Of a stretch of DNA of 64,000 nucleotides, positions 24,901-33,893 are shown one piece after another. The notes under the pieces were generated by a model. That model ran no database searches, was not told the DNA's origin, and saw nothing but the letters and a program-made list of their open reading frames with translations. Every line of letters begins with the position of its first letter. Within the stretch, counting starts at the first letter, position 1. Made by a program: the position numbers and the translations under genes. The DNA is from Lineus longissimus (lineage: Eukaryota; Nemertea; Pilidiophora; Heteronemertea; Lineidae): the NCBI RefSeq assembly GCF_910592395.1, contig NC_088309.1, forward strand, positions 9,488,501-9,552,500, written 5' to 3'.

Positions 24901-26708
24901 GCATTCAAAATGTTCAATTTGGATAGACATTGGATTGGCGACTGCAAGTTGTCTGAGGGTAATGATGTCATATTCTGGCTTGGCCTTTGTATTGCTATCT
25001 TAGTACTTTACAAAGTGGTCTTATATCAGTGAAACTTGAGTATCTGTTCCATGCATACCTTTATACTTGATTCTACTTATCTACATACAGGACTTAGAAA
25101 AGGCCATTAAGGATGTGCTCATCAACACAATAAGCCAAGAAATGGTCGAGAAAATCTTTAATATGGTTGGCATTAACGAGGAGGTCCATGTTGACCAGAA
25201 GCTGTTTGCTGGCATTGCAGCTTTCGCCGAACGGATTCTGTATTCTCAGTTTGTGTAAGTAATTAACTTATCAATCAATAAAGATGATTTTATCTCCTCA
25301 ATTCATGTTCATTGGAAAGACAGCGTGCCTATTAATGACTGCTACAAATAGGAGGTATTTCCTTATAACATGCATATCAAAGACAGGGTTAGTCCCCCAA
25401 TAAAAATGTAGCAAAACTAATTTTGTTGAGTTTGTGTAGACGAAGGATTCCAAGTCTTATGGAGGCAAATTCAGTATTCAATGTAATGTACCACATAGAG
25501 TCAAGCATGTTTGGCTCAAGTTTGAAAATGGGATGGAAAGGGTTAAACTATATTTAGTTGTATCAAAACCCTATTGTTTCAAAGTACATTGAAGTAATAG
25601 TCTTTTAGTTGTAACATGAATGTTTCTAATTTCAGTGTAGCCACATTACTTGCTCACCCAAGCTTCAGACTCACAACTGTAGGCTCCCTTGCAGTAACCA
25701 GTAGTAAGCTCTTGACCATCAAATCCTGTAAAGTGGTAGCATAACAGACTGTGGACACAGTTTTTCTCATTTTGGTCTTTGCTTCTTGACTACTGTGAAG
25801 ATATTTTATGGGGTACTGCAGTGGGGGAGGGGGGATACATGTGTAGGATGTTTAGGCTAATTCTGAAGTCGAACAATGAACTTTGCTTTGCGTGCATTTA
25901 CAATGCCTTAACCTGCCTTTCGTCAAAGCTCAAAACGTCTCCTCTCCTTCTTCAAACCCTCACAAATGCTGAACACCTACTCACTTATTCCTAGCTCCAC
26001 CCCCGGCCTGCCAATGCCTTTAGTACAAATAGCACAAAATAGAAAACTGATGAGGATGTGCACTTTCCTCTTGCAGAACCGAGGATACAGTGGACTTACC
26101 TGATCGTCAGAAAGAAAAGATAGAATGTGCTGATTTCTGTTCTCTCAACTGGAAATTCCACGGTTTAACTATCCATCCTGAAATTGAGCGATTATTGCGT
26201 TGTCTTTAAAATCAGGAGTCAGAAATATAATACTCTATCTTCCCTCTTTATTGAAAAATAATTCCATGGCACATTGGATAACTTAGGCCAAAAATACTTG
26301 TTAAAGACATCCTTGTTGTTCATTCATTTAGAAAGGTCAGAGAGAAACCAAAATATTTTTTAGAAGGTATGGGTCACCCAAGGCCAGGCCAGCGGGCTGC
26401 TAAGGTCAATCATTAGGTCGAGTGCATCAAGGGAGTCGGGAGGGGCCAAAAAGTTCGTAGTAGTCTCAGAATGTGAGTCTGGAGATGTGAGTTTTGAGTC
26501 TATAGCATGGGTAAGCAAGTAACGAAGCTGCTTTAGTCACATCGTTACTTCATGATGAACTTTCTTTCAAAACAGGACCGAAGACACCCTGGATATGATG
26601 GACCATCAGAAAGAGAGGATCGAGTCGGCTGATTTCAGCGCGTTGGACTGGAAATTTAATGGAGTTAATGTAGATCATCGTATCGAGAGATTACTGAGAG
26701 CATTATGA
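3163..26708 (+). CDS. Unnamed multi-exon gene: Ser/Arg/Pro-rich protein with C-terminal EF-hand-like domain
   Basis: I do not recognise this gene. Exons with consistent GT/AG borders and phases are 3163-3942, about 7033-7617 (start uncertain), 10676-10711, 11875-12139, 15167-15289, 15431-15537, 17380-17585, 17931-18023, 22093-22243, 22961-23206, 23879-23959, 24168-24267, 24573-24691, 25091-25254 and a last exon at 26576-26708 (alternative 26077-26209). They join into about 1062 residues without a stop. The first ATG in frame is 3163; an upstream in-frame TAA closes the frame. The N-terminal two thirds is basic and rich in S, R, P and G, so probably disordered, with repeated RP.SA motifs. The C-terminal 140 residues are helical and resemble a pair of EF-hands with imperfect loops. 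RP.SA motifs are frequent in ciliary and microtubule proteins, so such a role is possible, but that is inference. Poly(A) signals lie at 27591 and 27621. Confidence 0.8.
3943..7032 (+). other. Intron 1 of the unnamed gene
   Basis: This is about 3.1 kb of AT-rich intron. It holds one neat hairpin (4548-4603) and one TAGGCCTA octamer (6125). I see no other exon I can support between the two coding exons, although 6846-7032 is open in two frames and could be partly coding. Confidence 0.5.
4548..4603. repeat. Short hairpin, 19-bp arms
   Basis: AGCCAAATCTGCCTGGCCC at 4548-4566 pairs with 4585-4603 with one mismatch, across an 18-nt loop. The size and shape resemble a small-RNA precursor or a MITE remnant; nothing in the sequence decides between these. 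Confidence 0.7.
7033..7617 (+). CDS. Exon 2 of the unnamed gene, RP.SA-rich
   Basis: The frame is open from 6868 to 7635 and leaves through the donor ACGGTATGTT at 7618. The left border is uncertain: in-frame acceptors exist at 6893-6894, 7031-7032, 7056-7057 and later. I use 7033 because a pyrimidine-containing tract precedes it. The middle carries clustered motifs such as RPWSATAAM, RPQSVQRARSAANSRPGS and RPRSAR, strongly basic and probably disordered. It is followed by a His/Cys-rich patch with CEDCGASC. The function is unknown. Confidence 0.75.
7618..10675 (+). other. Intron 2 of the unnamed gene
   Basis: About 3 kb. A poly-G tract lies at 8850-8860 and TAGGCCTA at 9171. On the minus strand, 8290-7817 reads like coding sequence interrupted by two stops, described separately. 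Confidence 0.5.
7817..8290 (-). pseudogene. Possible minus-strand coding relic inside intron 2
   Basis: Two abutting minus-strand frames (8290-8042 and 8023-7817), separated only by stops, have a normal amino-acid mixture. The first begins with a Ser/Arg-rich stretch like a mitochondrial presequence. I recognise no family and see no intact gene, so this may be an old retrocopy fragment or chance. Confidence 0.2.
10676..18023 (+). CDS. Exons 3-8 of the unnamed gene
   Basis: Six small exons (10676-10711, 11875-12139, 15167-15289, 15431-15537, 17380-17585, 17931-18023) keep phases 0,0,1,1,0,2 into 2. The 36-nt exon encodes RKEFEQVPKYSN. The 265-nt exon has an Asp-rich run (DDLDDLDALSLKS) and SRSSRSTK. 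The 206-nt exon is Gly/Lys rich (GGKGKGDGDGTGKGKN) and then basic. The 93-nt exon is acidic. The region is low complexity, consistent with a flexible linker. The donor of the last exon is AAAGGTGGG at 18024, chosen because only it restores frame to the next exon. Confidence 0.75.
11034..11254. repeat. Two adjacent foldback structures in intron 3
   Basis: A perfect 15-bp inverted repeat (TTTGAATATTCCAAG, 11034-11048 and 11101-11115) is followed at once by a larger imperfect one. Its arms start at GTTTCTGGATCGCTCACAA (11133) and end at 11254, with a nested ACAAATTCTTTGTA match. They look like one degraded non-autonomous element or two. Confidence 0.6.
13019..13243. mobile_element. MITE-like element, AAAGGG-ended family
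   Basis: It begins TTAAAAGGGACTCTAAAGGC and ends with the complement of a similar sequence (GATAGTCCCCCTTTAA). The GCAGAAGC / GCTCCTG inner bases match the element at 39541-39732, so these are two members of one dispersed family, here degraded. Confidence 0.55.
14851..15004. mobile_element. MITE-like element with about 28-bp inverted ends
   Basis: The left arm CTGCTCTGTCCAAAAGTAAC, then TTTGCTTGC, matches the reverse complement of the right arm at 14974-15004 with about three mismatches. It spans about 155 bp with no coding capacity and lies within intron 4. Confidence 0.7.
18024..22092 (+). other. Intron 8 of the unnamed gene
   Basis: A 4-kb intron. The only notable patch is an 80-residue minus-strand frame at 18350-18111 with a coding-like composition. 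Otherwise it is AT-rich unique sequence with no exon I can support. Confidence 0.45.
18111..18350 (-). pseudogene. Possible minus-strand coding relic inside intron 8
   Basis: The frame contains GHELQRSWEKALTRYKQASA and reads like a helical protein. Upstream on the same strand a different frame continues protein-like sequence (VFENYRTMKENIELAMRC), as if frameshifted. No family is recognised; it may be a decayed gene fragment. Confidence 0.25.
22093..24267 (+). CDS. Exons 9-12 of the unnamed gene
   Basis: Exons 22093-22243, 22961-23206, 23879-23959 and 24168-24267. The second is the best-ordered segment outside the C-terminus: it starts GHLMFGGVRYSKRQLQYINL, passes an acidic stretch (GDTSDENDDVLADLD) and ends in a proline/arginine-rich tail (PCPRPRGPVRLPPLSFR). 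The third exon is a charged helix (ELKMRRKEFEMMAADAL). Phases run 2,0,0,0 and leave in 1. The acceptor at 22960 has a weak pyrimidine tract. Confidence 0.8.
24573..25254 (+). CDS. Exons 13-14 of the unnamed gene: EF-hand-like domain
   Basis: Exons 24573-24691 and 25091-25254 (residues about 925-1018) encode MSPQEYLRQYCIISSRRKTL and onward, then a helix-loop-helix around HKDGKLGVLTQRDLEKAIKD, then a second around INEEVHVDQKLFAGIAAFAE. The spacing fits paired EF-hands, but the loops lack the full set of acidic ligands, so calcium binding is doubtful. This is the most conserved-looking part of the protein. The exon ends in phase 2 (GT), needing A or G from the next exon to make Val. Confidence 0.75.
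26077..26209 (+). CDS. Alternative last exon a (first of a tandem pair)
   Basis: It follows acceptor CTCTTGCAG, completes Val with A, and encodes 44 residues with the TED start, a QKEKIECADF core, a LNWKFHGL motif and an IERLLRCL end, then TAA. It is exactly as long (133 nt) as the exon 499 bp downstream and clearly homologous to it, so it arose by tandem exon duplication. I see no AATAAA close behind its stop, so either it uses a variant signal or the transcript also contains the second copy as 3' UTR. Confidence 0.75.
26576..26708 (+). CDS. Alternative last exon b (second of a tandem pair)
   Basis: It follows acceptor TTCAAAACAG, completes Val with G, and encodes 44 residues: TED start, HQKERIESADF core, LDWKFNGV, IERLLRAL end, then TGA. 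About 25 of 44 residues match copy a. Two AATAAA signals downstream (27591, 27621) give an ordinary 3' UTR, so this copy is probably the default terminus. Confidence 0.8.
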
Positions 26709-27640
26709 GGTTGTGCTACTGTTATTGTGTAAAAGTTTACAGATCTGTGATAGATGACAGCATTGTTTGGAGGTTAGGGTTGAACTCAGTGGTTTTAGGG
26801 CGAGCTTGTCTTTATAGCCATTTGATAGATGGTAAAGCTCTTTGATGGCTAACAGAAAACTATGGGAAGCTGAATTCAGCTTACCAGGGATAGCTTGGTT
26901 GGTTCTGGGCACTAGCCAATGACCAGTTGGATTCTGAAATGCTGCCTTGTAATCAAGTTGATGTTGGTACTTGGTCGGTAATACTAGAACTAGTAGGCTA
27001 GCTTTAGATGAAAGAACATGTCTCTGTGATATTTCTAAGTGTGTTTGTCTTTTGGCATCTAATGTCTAATCCGTTCCTTCCTTCAAACAGATGAAAAATG
27101 ACTTTTGTGTATTTTCTTTAAAAAACTGAACGTACTTAGTGGATTTTTCCCAGAATATTTGAATTTATTGTGATAAAGAAACAAACTACATGTATATTCC
27201 TCATCTACTCTATGTAGCACTGACTTTTTATTGGTTATATAATAATGTTTTGTTAAATTGTTGTCAAAATGCTATCCATCTCTTTTTCCTTTTTTTTTGT
27301 AAATAGCTAATATGTAAATAGAACTGTGTTTTTATGAATGTAGAAAACGTTTGTCTGGGATTTCCAGGTGTCCTCAAAATAACCAGAACAGATTCGAATG
27401 CCACCAAATGTTTTATAGACATCATTCTCAAAAAATCTGACCTGAGCTTTTCAAAACGCCTTTTGTTTTCTGCAAAAGGAAAATCCAAAGCCAGTTTTCA
27501 AACTTGTTTGGTGAGATTTGGCTGTACCTTATAATTGAATTAGTTGTACAGTCTCTTTATAAATTCGGTCTGTAACTGAAAATGGGTGTAAATAAAAATA
27601 TTTATTTCTACTTATTTTGAAATAAACAGTCTGTTATCAT
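26709..27640 (+). other. 3' UTR of the unnamed gene
   Basis: AT-rich, with poly(A) signals AATAAA at 27591-27596 and 27621-27626. Short frames inside it have no recognisable domain. Confidence 0.6.
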
Positions 27641-27689
27641 TGTTTGTTAATGAGTGAGACATTTGGTTGAATTGAATTGTGACAAAGAC

Positions 27690-28210
27690 AGCGTATGCTT
27701 GGATGTGACAATGTAGACACTGACTTGGCTCTGAAACAGGCTGATTGGATCTCTTAGATGTCTGGATGTGACAATGAGATGCAGACATAGACATTGTACT
27801 GAGACAGTTTGGATTGTGACGCTGGCAACTTGTTTATGTCTTGTGGATGGTTGGATGTGATCATATAAACATGGATTACTGAGACTGGTTGAATGATGCA
27901 CTGGCAGCATACTTGTATATGATGCTTGGATGTGACTATGAAGACTCAGACGTGGTATGGAAACCAGTTGATTTTGAGACTTGACAACAGGCTTGATGCT
28001 TAGATATAACAGTGAGGACAATAGTCCAGATACTGAGACAAGTTGGTTTGTGACGCCAACCGGATGTTTATTCCTTCCTGACACTTGGATGAGACAATGT
28101 AGATGCAATTTAAGGAAATCAGGGGTAAATGTTTGCTTCTCTGGTCCTGCACAGGTTTATGACGCATTCAGAGCCTGGCTGGTGTCTTCGGGATGCTTGG
28201 ATGTGACAGT
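27690..28210. repeat. Degenerate tandem repeat, about 75-85 bp
   Basis: The motif CTTGGATGTGACAATG recurs with variation near 27699, 27762, 27850, 27927, 28001, 28083 and 28197. The spacing is irregular (63-114 bp), so this is an old array. A long minus-strand open frame across it is a by-product of the repeat. Confidence 0.65.
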
Positions 28211-28241
28211 GAGTCCTGGCAGACCGTTGAAATGTACCCAT

Positions 28242-28333
28242 CGCCATCTTCAGGGAATTGAAGGAACCTCTCATGCGAGGACATGACGAATTGTCCTCGC
28301 ATGAGAGGTGCCTTCAATCACTTGAAGATGGCG
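28242..28333. repeat. Hairpin with 42-bp arms
   Basis: Left arm 28242-28283 and right arm 28292-28333 are reverse complements with about four mismatches, separated by 8 nt. Both arms include ACCTCTCATGCGAGGACA at the apex. It follows the last degenerate tandem unit. Confidence 0.85.
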
Positions 28334-29519
28334 GGATTCAAATTATCGCGGCCGCCTCATTAGAGTTTAGACCAATTGTTTGGCTATAAAAATCGGGTTA
28401 CTTGCAATGCGATATCAAAAATCTCTTGCATCGCTGGTTTTCCCGCACAGATGAGACCCTTCTCTTCGCGGAGAACTGGCATGTGCGGGGATTGTGGGGA
28501 CACGGATTCGCCAAGATGAAATGGTACATGATCAGCTTTTCCGGCGGTCACATTTCCCCGAACTAATCAGGTCAATAAAAAGTGATTGCTACACCATTCA
28601 ACCGTGCCGTCACACCCTGGTCAACTGGTTATCAAACCATGTTCGTTACAAATGGTCAATGCCATGTGGTCGAGGCCACGTGATGTGACGTCACTCTGAG
28701 GCCATTCCTTTCGAGTTCGCCAAGGTGGTCGGAAGCAAAATCTCGATTTTCTTCAAAATTTCGCACAGAATTGCAGATATTCTGGTAAGTTCAATGAAAG
28801 ACATTCCATTTTGTTAGAGCAAAGTGCAGAAAGCGTAAATCTTGATTTAATTTGACCAATTTATGGCAAAATGTCCTCCAAACTATTGTAGGCCATGAAG
28901 ATGGAGGCCATTTTGTTTCTCTTCTTCTACACGTGTTGTTTAGAACTTCGTCAATATTTTCCTTCCCCTCAATGGCCACAAGGTAATTTACCCACGTTGC
29001 ACCGGCATGTTTTAGCTCCAGGGTCGGATCCAGCCTCTCTGGACACCAAAAAAGTTTTTGAGATTTAAGTGGCTTATGCGTCCCTCGTATCTGACAACAA
29101 CTTATTGGTTTGGTTTGCCTGAAACAAATGATTAGTGTTTTTAATATGGGTTTTTGTTATTTTTGTACCGACAGAAACAAAGTGTGCTATTTCTTAAATC
29201 TGAAACCAAATTTATAAAATGGAAAGTGACAAAAACGTAAGACATTCTGCAACTTTCGTTTTTCCGCCATGATACTGCGATATCTACCTGAGCGAGCGGG
29301 AGCGCGCGCTGGGGATGGAGCCTTTCGGACGCAGGGAGTTTTCGCAAATCGAAGTTTCGGGGAATTTGCGAAAACACCGATGGTCATGACGGGGGTTTAC
29401 CCCATTGATTATAGATAATATTGTGCATTTGAACGATGCGGCGAACATATTTGGAGACAAAAATTTTTTTGATGACCAAAAATTAGAGGGGCGCGTGCGG
29501 CCGAACAAACCTTTGGTTC

Positions 29520-29918
29520 CAGGTGGAAGTGTAATGACATGTACATTGCTTGGCATGGTCGAATTTCACTTCATGGCCTGGACACAAGGCCTGTTGGAAC
29601 TTGACCTAGTATCAAGGCCATGTGGGACCTTGTGTCCATATCAGGCACTACATTAGATTGAATGTTTACCTGGAGTCAAAAATTTGTTTATCAAGAAGGG
29701 TATGGCGTGAACTTGGGGATCCCCAATTTCGGTAATACCCTTGTTGATAAACAAATTATTGTCTCAAGGTTCACATTCAATATAATTTCAATTTATCTCG
29801 CAAAGCCTGGATACTTTTATAGGCCTAGGTCAATTTCAAACAGGCCTTTTATCAATGTAGGAAGTGAAATTCAACCATGCCATGCCACGCAATGTACATG
29901 TTATTACATCCTACCTGA
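29520..29918. mobile_element. Foldback element, about 400 bp, fully palindromic
   Basis: Outer arms start CAGGTGGAAGTGTAATGACA (29520) and end with its complement at 29918. An inner pair is at 29657 (ATTGAATGTTTACC) and 29781. A middle pair shares AAGGCCTGTT and TTGACCTAG. All pairs are centred on about 29719, so the whole element is one imperfect inverted repeat without coding capacity, typical of a non-autonomous foldback transposon or MITE. Confidence 0.8.
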
Positions 29919-29944
29919 AGATGAGTCTTGGTATGGTCGAAACT

Positions 29945-30230
29945 GTTGGCTGTTGCATCAATCGTGACCTTCCCTCTGACGTGAATGAATGACTTTGCCC
30001 TCAAACCGATTGTGCTGCCGACTTGTCTTTCTGGTTGTGACCTTGTCCTCGTGCAGATAGAAGTTGTTCCCAACTTGAATGGGCCGAAAGTTGGCTGTTG
30101 CATCCTCCGTTACCCTTGCTGTGAAATGAAATGAGCTTGTCCCCGAACCAAAAATCCCACCGACTTGTCTTTCTGGTTGCGACTTTGTCTTCAGACCGAA
30201 TATAGACAACTTCACACCAGCCAATCTAAG
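29945..30230. repeat. Two direct imperfect repeats, period 146 bp
   Basis: Units begin with TTGGCTGTTGCATC at 29945 and 30091 and share CGACTTGTCTTTCTGGTTG. On the minus strand both read as similar peptides (SQPERQVG), but no longer gene is visible. Confidence 0.65.
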
Positions 30231-30590
30231 ATTTTATTTTGTCAGCAAACGCACAAGTTGGTCTTCAAATAGGCCTGAACAATGAGCCGATCAAAAGACC
30301 AGGTGATGTAGAATACCAAAACACGTTGTGTATAGGGGTCTATGCTGCAGACTTGGTGTGTTGCAAGGTCGGAATGTCCTCCCGTGATACGAATAAAATC
30401 TCTGTTCTATTGCAGGAGGAGTTGATTTTTGCAGGGGCTTTGGTCGCTGATAACGAATAATATTGAGAATAAAGATTGGTCTTCTCATATTTTGAAACCT
30501 TTCTCGATTTTTATCATTTTAGCTTTGGCCGCACAACTTTCCTTTATCCATGATACGAGATGATGGCCGAGGTGTCCATGGTGGTATAAG

Positions 30591-31114
30591 AGATGACAGT
30601 CGGTGGTCCATGATGCTAGGAGGTGAAAGGTTCTGTCCAGAAATCCCTCGGTGATCTCAATCCTAGCTAGGTGATGGACAATGATCAGCAGTCTGACCAA
30701 CCATGTTCAATACAAGGCCACAATTCCATAGTTGCACGGTGAGTAAACATTTAAAGTTGAAAATATAAAGCAATTCACATTGGCGATTGCCGGCAAACGT
30801 TAGAAAATTGTTGCGATGATAGAAACCCCATCAAATGATTAGTTCAATTGCAAGGCAGACATTGCTGCCCTGAAGGTCGTGACGGCACTTTGCCGAATTC
30901 ATAGTAAAGTGGAGACCAAGCCTTTGTTAACTTTCAAAATTGATACGGAAGACACCGAGTATCGTGTTCCAAGTCTCCTTTGATAACCCAAAGTTACTTT
31001 GTTGTTAATAAGTTTGGAAAATTCTCAAACTTCCGTCATTTTATTTTCCAGAGATGACAGCCGGTGGTGGTGGTCCATGATGCTAGGAGGTGAAAGGTTC
31101 TGTCCAGAAATCCC
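30591..31114. repeat. Direct duplication of about 57-63 bp
   Basis: 30591-30647 recurs at 31052-31114 almost unchanged, sharing TCCATGATGCTAGGAGGTGA. The second copy carries an extra GGTGGT. The 400 bp between them is not repeated. Confidence 0.85.
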
Positions 31115-31284
31115 AGGTGGAATTGCGTGCACACCATGTGCCAATGACGTCATCAAATCACGTGGTCTATATACGAGGACGACGTATCGGCAAAGGAGGG
31201 AACGTTAATGGCATATTTACTCGTCAAACAACACGTTAACAGTTTAAGGCAAGACCAATTATTTGTAAAACTGAATGTCGAACG

Positions 31285-31511
31285 CTAGTTACACTTGTCA
31301 AAGTTTCAGCTGAAATTAGTTCAAATTGAGTTTGTCCTTTTCAAAGTATATATGCTTAGAAAACTGGTTGGTCAATAACTAGATTAGTGGGGGAGAGCGT
31401 CTTATTGATTTACAAAATTCATGCAGGAACAAAAGCAGAACTGTGTTTTATTTGACACTTTGTTCTAAATTTACAAGTTTGTAAAATCAGAAACATGACA
31501 AGTGTAACTAG
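31285..31511. mobile_element. MITE-like element with perfect 16-bp inverted ends
   Basis: CTAGTTACACTTGTCA at 31285-31300 is exactly complementary to 31496-31511. The interior is 195 bp, AT-rich and non-coding. It abuts a second inverted-repeat unit at 31518-31704. Confidence 0.7.
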
Positions 31512-31517
31512 ATACTA

Positions 31518-31704
31518 GAGAGGTTTCGCATTGCTGTGATTAACATTTCAGTTCACGTTTCAAAATTACGATCTGAAAGAACAGTTGTCTGGTGTAAGTC
31601 AAAGACATGGCATGTTCGCCCCATCTTTTTTGAGAAATCACAAGATCATGCACGTGCGTCACAGACGCTTTGAATACGTTAACGTAAGGATTGCGAAACC
31701 TCTC
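31518..31704. mobile_element. Second inverted-repeat unit
   Basis: GAGAGGTTTCGCA at 31518 is complementary to TGCGAAACCTCTC at 31692-31704, with weaker pairing continuing inward (GTTAAC on both sides). It is about 187 bp and non-coding. Confidence 0.55.
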
Positions 31705-31751
31705 TTGTTGCCCTGTTGCCCAATGCTTTCGCGTAAGAAAAGTAAAAAAAA

Positions 31752-31830
31752 ACGGTTCAAGCTGGATTCGAACCAACGATCTCCTGCACTAGAATCCAAC
31801 TCTCTTACCACTACTCCACAAATCCACCCG
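31752..31830 (-). repeat. tRNA-like sequence (SINE head or tRNA pseudogene)
   Basis: On the minus strand a D-arm-like AGTAGTGGTAAGAG is followed at normal tRNA spacing by an anticodon-like loop TTCTAGT and a B box GGTTCGAATCC with a pairable T-stem (GTTGG/CCAGC). A run of nine T follows at once, like a Pol III terminator. The acceptor ends (GGTGGAT against TTGAACC) do not pair and the anticodon stem has two mismatches. It is therefore not a working tRNA, more likely a tRNA-derived SINE head or pseudogene. Confidence 0.6.
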
Positions 31831-32114
31831 CTGGTGAGGGCTGGCAGTGTGAGAGTGAATGAAAACATGTGCTCCGACCTTCGTCATTAAGTTATGTCAC
31901 GATCATTCAATTGAATATACAAGTCCGGGACTCTTTGTCCAAATTGTGTGGATTTCACGTCACTGCCACAGAGCCTTTGATGGGGCTATTGTGGTCCCTT
32001 AATCTGTATATTCCATTGAATGAGACAATAGGGCCTACTGTTGCTGGTCCAACTGTTCAATAACGTTTCCGTGTACTGTGTTTGCTGGGGGCTTGTGATA
32101 TATCACTACAAGTA

Positions 32115-32312
32115 CAGGGTGTTAATCAAAACAAGTTACAGTCTTGCGGCCTAATAGCCGTTGTTCTAAATGACTTGGCCAATTTGATTTGTGCCATCAA
32201 CAAATAGAATCTCTCAGAATTTGTTGCGTACTTACTAAAGTGTAATCAATCCAGTTCATGTACGTGTACTTCTTACACCAGTGGCATTCAAAATGTTTTA
32301 ATTAACACCCTG
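32115..32312. mobile_element. TA-flanked MITE, 198 bp
   Basis: Inverted ends CAGGGTGTTAATCAAAACA and its complement (one mismatch) are flanked by TA on both sides, the target duplication of Tc1/mariner-type elements. There is no coding capacity, so it is a non-autonomous copy. Confidence 0.8.
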
Positions 32313-33893
32313 TAAACTTGATGAACATATCACATATAAGTTCCAATTCAAAGTTCCGTTGTGATCAAAAGTAGAAATTAGTTTAACAACAACATCTTTA
32401 AACTGCTGCAGAATATAGTTGTTTCTTAAGAATATCAGTTAAGAAAAACAAAGCCCCTATATAACTAAAACTAAAAGCCAGTAACACGTTTTCACCCATT
32501 CTGAATTCCAAAAACAAAATTGAACTCTTCCCAAAAGGCTGATTGGTTCATTTCCAATGAGCACGCGGAAAGTGCAATTCGCCACATGTCATAATTGTTC
32601 ATTTCTTTTAAAAAGCATAAACAATAACCTGCTCAGTGTCAGGAGCGTTTCGGCCAGCTGTATGTTGCTTTGATTTCAAGTGTCCATTTACCCTGATCAG
32701 TAATATCAACGTCACCATTTTTGTTGGCGGGCATTTTGGTAGCTAAAGGTAGCGCTGGATCGATTTCGGCGGCTGCTGTATCTTAAGCTTCACAAGGTGA
32801 TCCCTCATTATCTGCATGGCTGGTTGGTGGCGGCTGTGGTCGCTTTGGTACGAATTGGTTAAAGAAGATATCGTGACTCCCCAATCTGCTCTGCGATCCT
32901 TAGGGTAAGCCATTAAAGCAACACGAACATTCGAAATGTTTGAAAGAAATTATCAGGGCATTATGATATCATTATCAATCGCCCTTTTTTCATGCTACCA
33001 ATCCAGTTAAATGAAATGTATGGAAATCCATCCCCTTCCACACTGTTCAAGATATTCAAAGAAACAATTAACTGACGGCAATAATTTGTACAACAGGTTA
33101 AGATTTAGGCCTCAATTACCGGTATACTTGATTCAGACTGTGTAAAAATACTTTAATCTCACTTCTATAAGACCATCTTATGAAATTTATCGAAGGAATG
33201 ATGCGGCTGCGAGATATCATTTGATTTCCGCAGCTGCAGCGTAAACTGTAAGATTTTCACAAGTACTAAAGCTGTCTTATCACTTTCTATTTACAACTTA
33301 GGTTGGGGTTGTGTTGAAATTCACGAAAATGGTCTTATACATGTGAGTTTACAGTATTTCGCCTTCTTTGGTGTACTGTGAATATGATTGGTAGTTTTTT
33401 TGAATAAAAATTGTGTTTAAAATTTACGTGTTTTTGGTTACTTCGACTTCAAGTTCAACTTAATCCTTTCATTTGAAACATTGAAATAGTAGTCAGTTCA
33501 GAGTTTACCAGTTATATCTGCAGTTTTGTTTTGAACAATTTATCAATTTTTCGCCGCAACACGGTTTGCAAAATGCAAACTTAATTCCATGAATCTCTAA
33601 TGCAGTTATCGACATACATGTACCTTCGAAAACGCAGATTACTGGTAACTAGTTAACTTATTCTGAGCTGACGAACTATCAACACTCTTAGAAATAAAGG
33701 TTTTCATGATCTTTTATGGGCACGAATCTTTCTATTCTCCAGAAAACCTTGGAGATTTCCAAGGTTTTCAGGAAAGCGGAAAAGGTTCCTCGGCTTTAAA
33801 AAAATTATCTAAAATCCTTTTTGGTGCTTTTCTATCTGATTTAGAAAACCGGAAGGGGTTTGTAACACGTGCCGTGTTGAAAACCTTTAATTC

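Noticed and set aside
27647-28108. 153-residue minus-strand frame
   Set aside because: Lies wholly over degenerate tandem repeats; His/Ser-rich by-product.
29852-30224. Minus-strand frames with repeated SQPERQVG
   Set aside because: Overlap a palindromic element and short direct repeats; no longer gene.
31752-31830. Functional suppressor tRNA
   Set aside because: Acceptor stem does not pair and the anticodon stem has mismatches.
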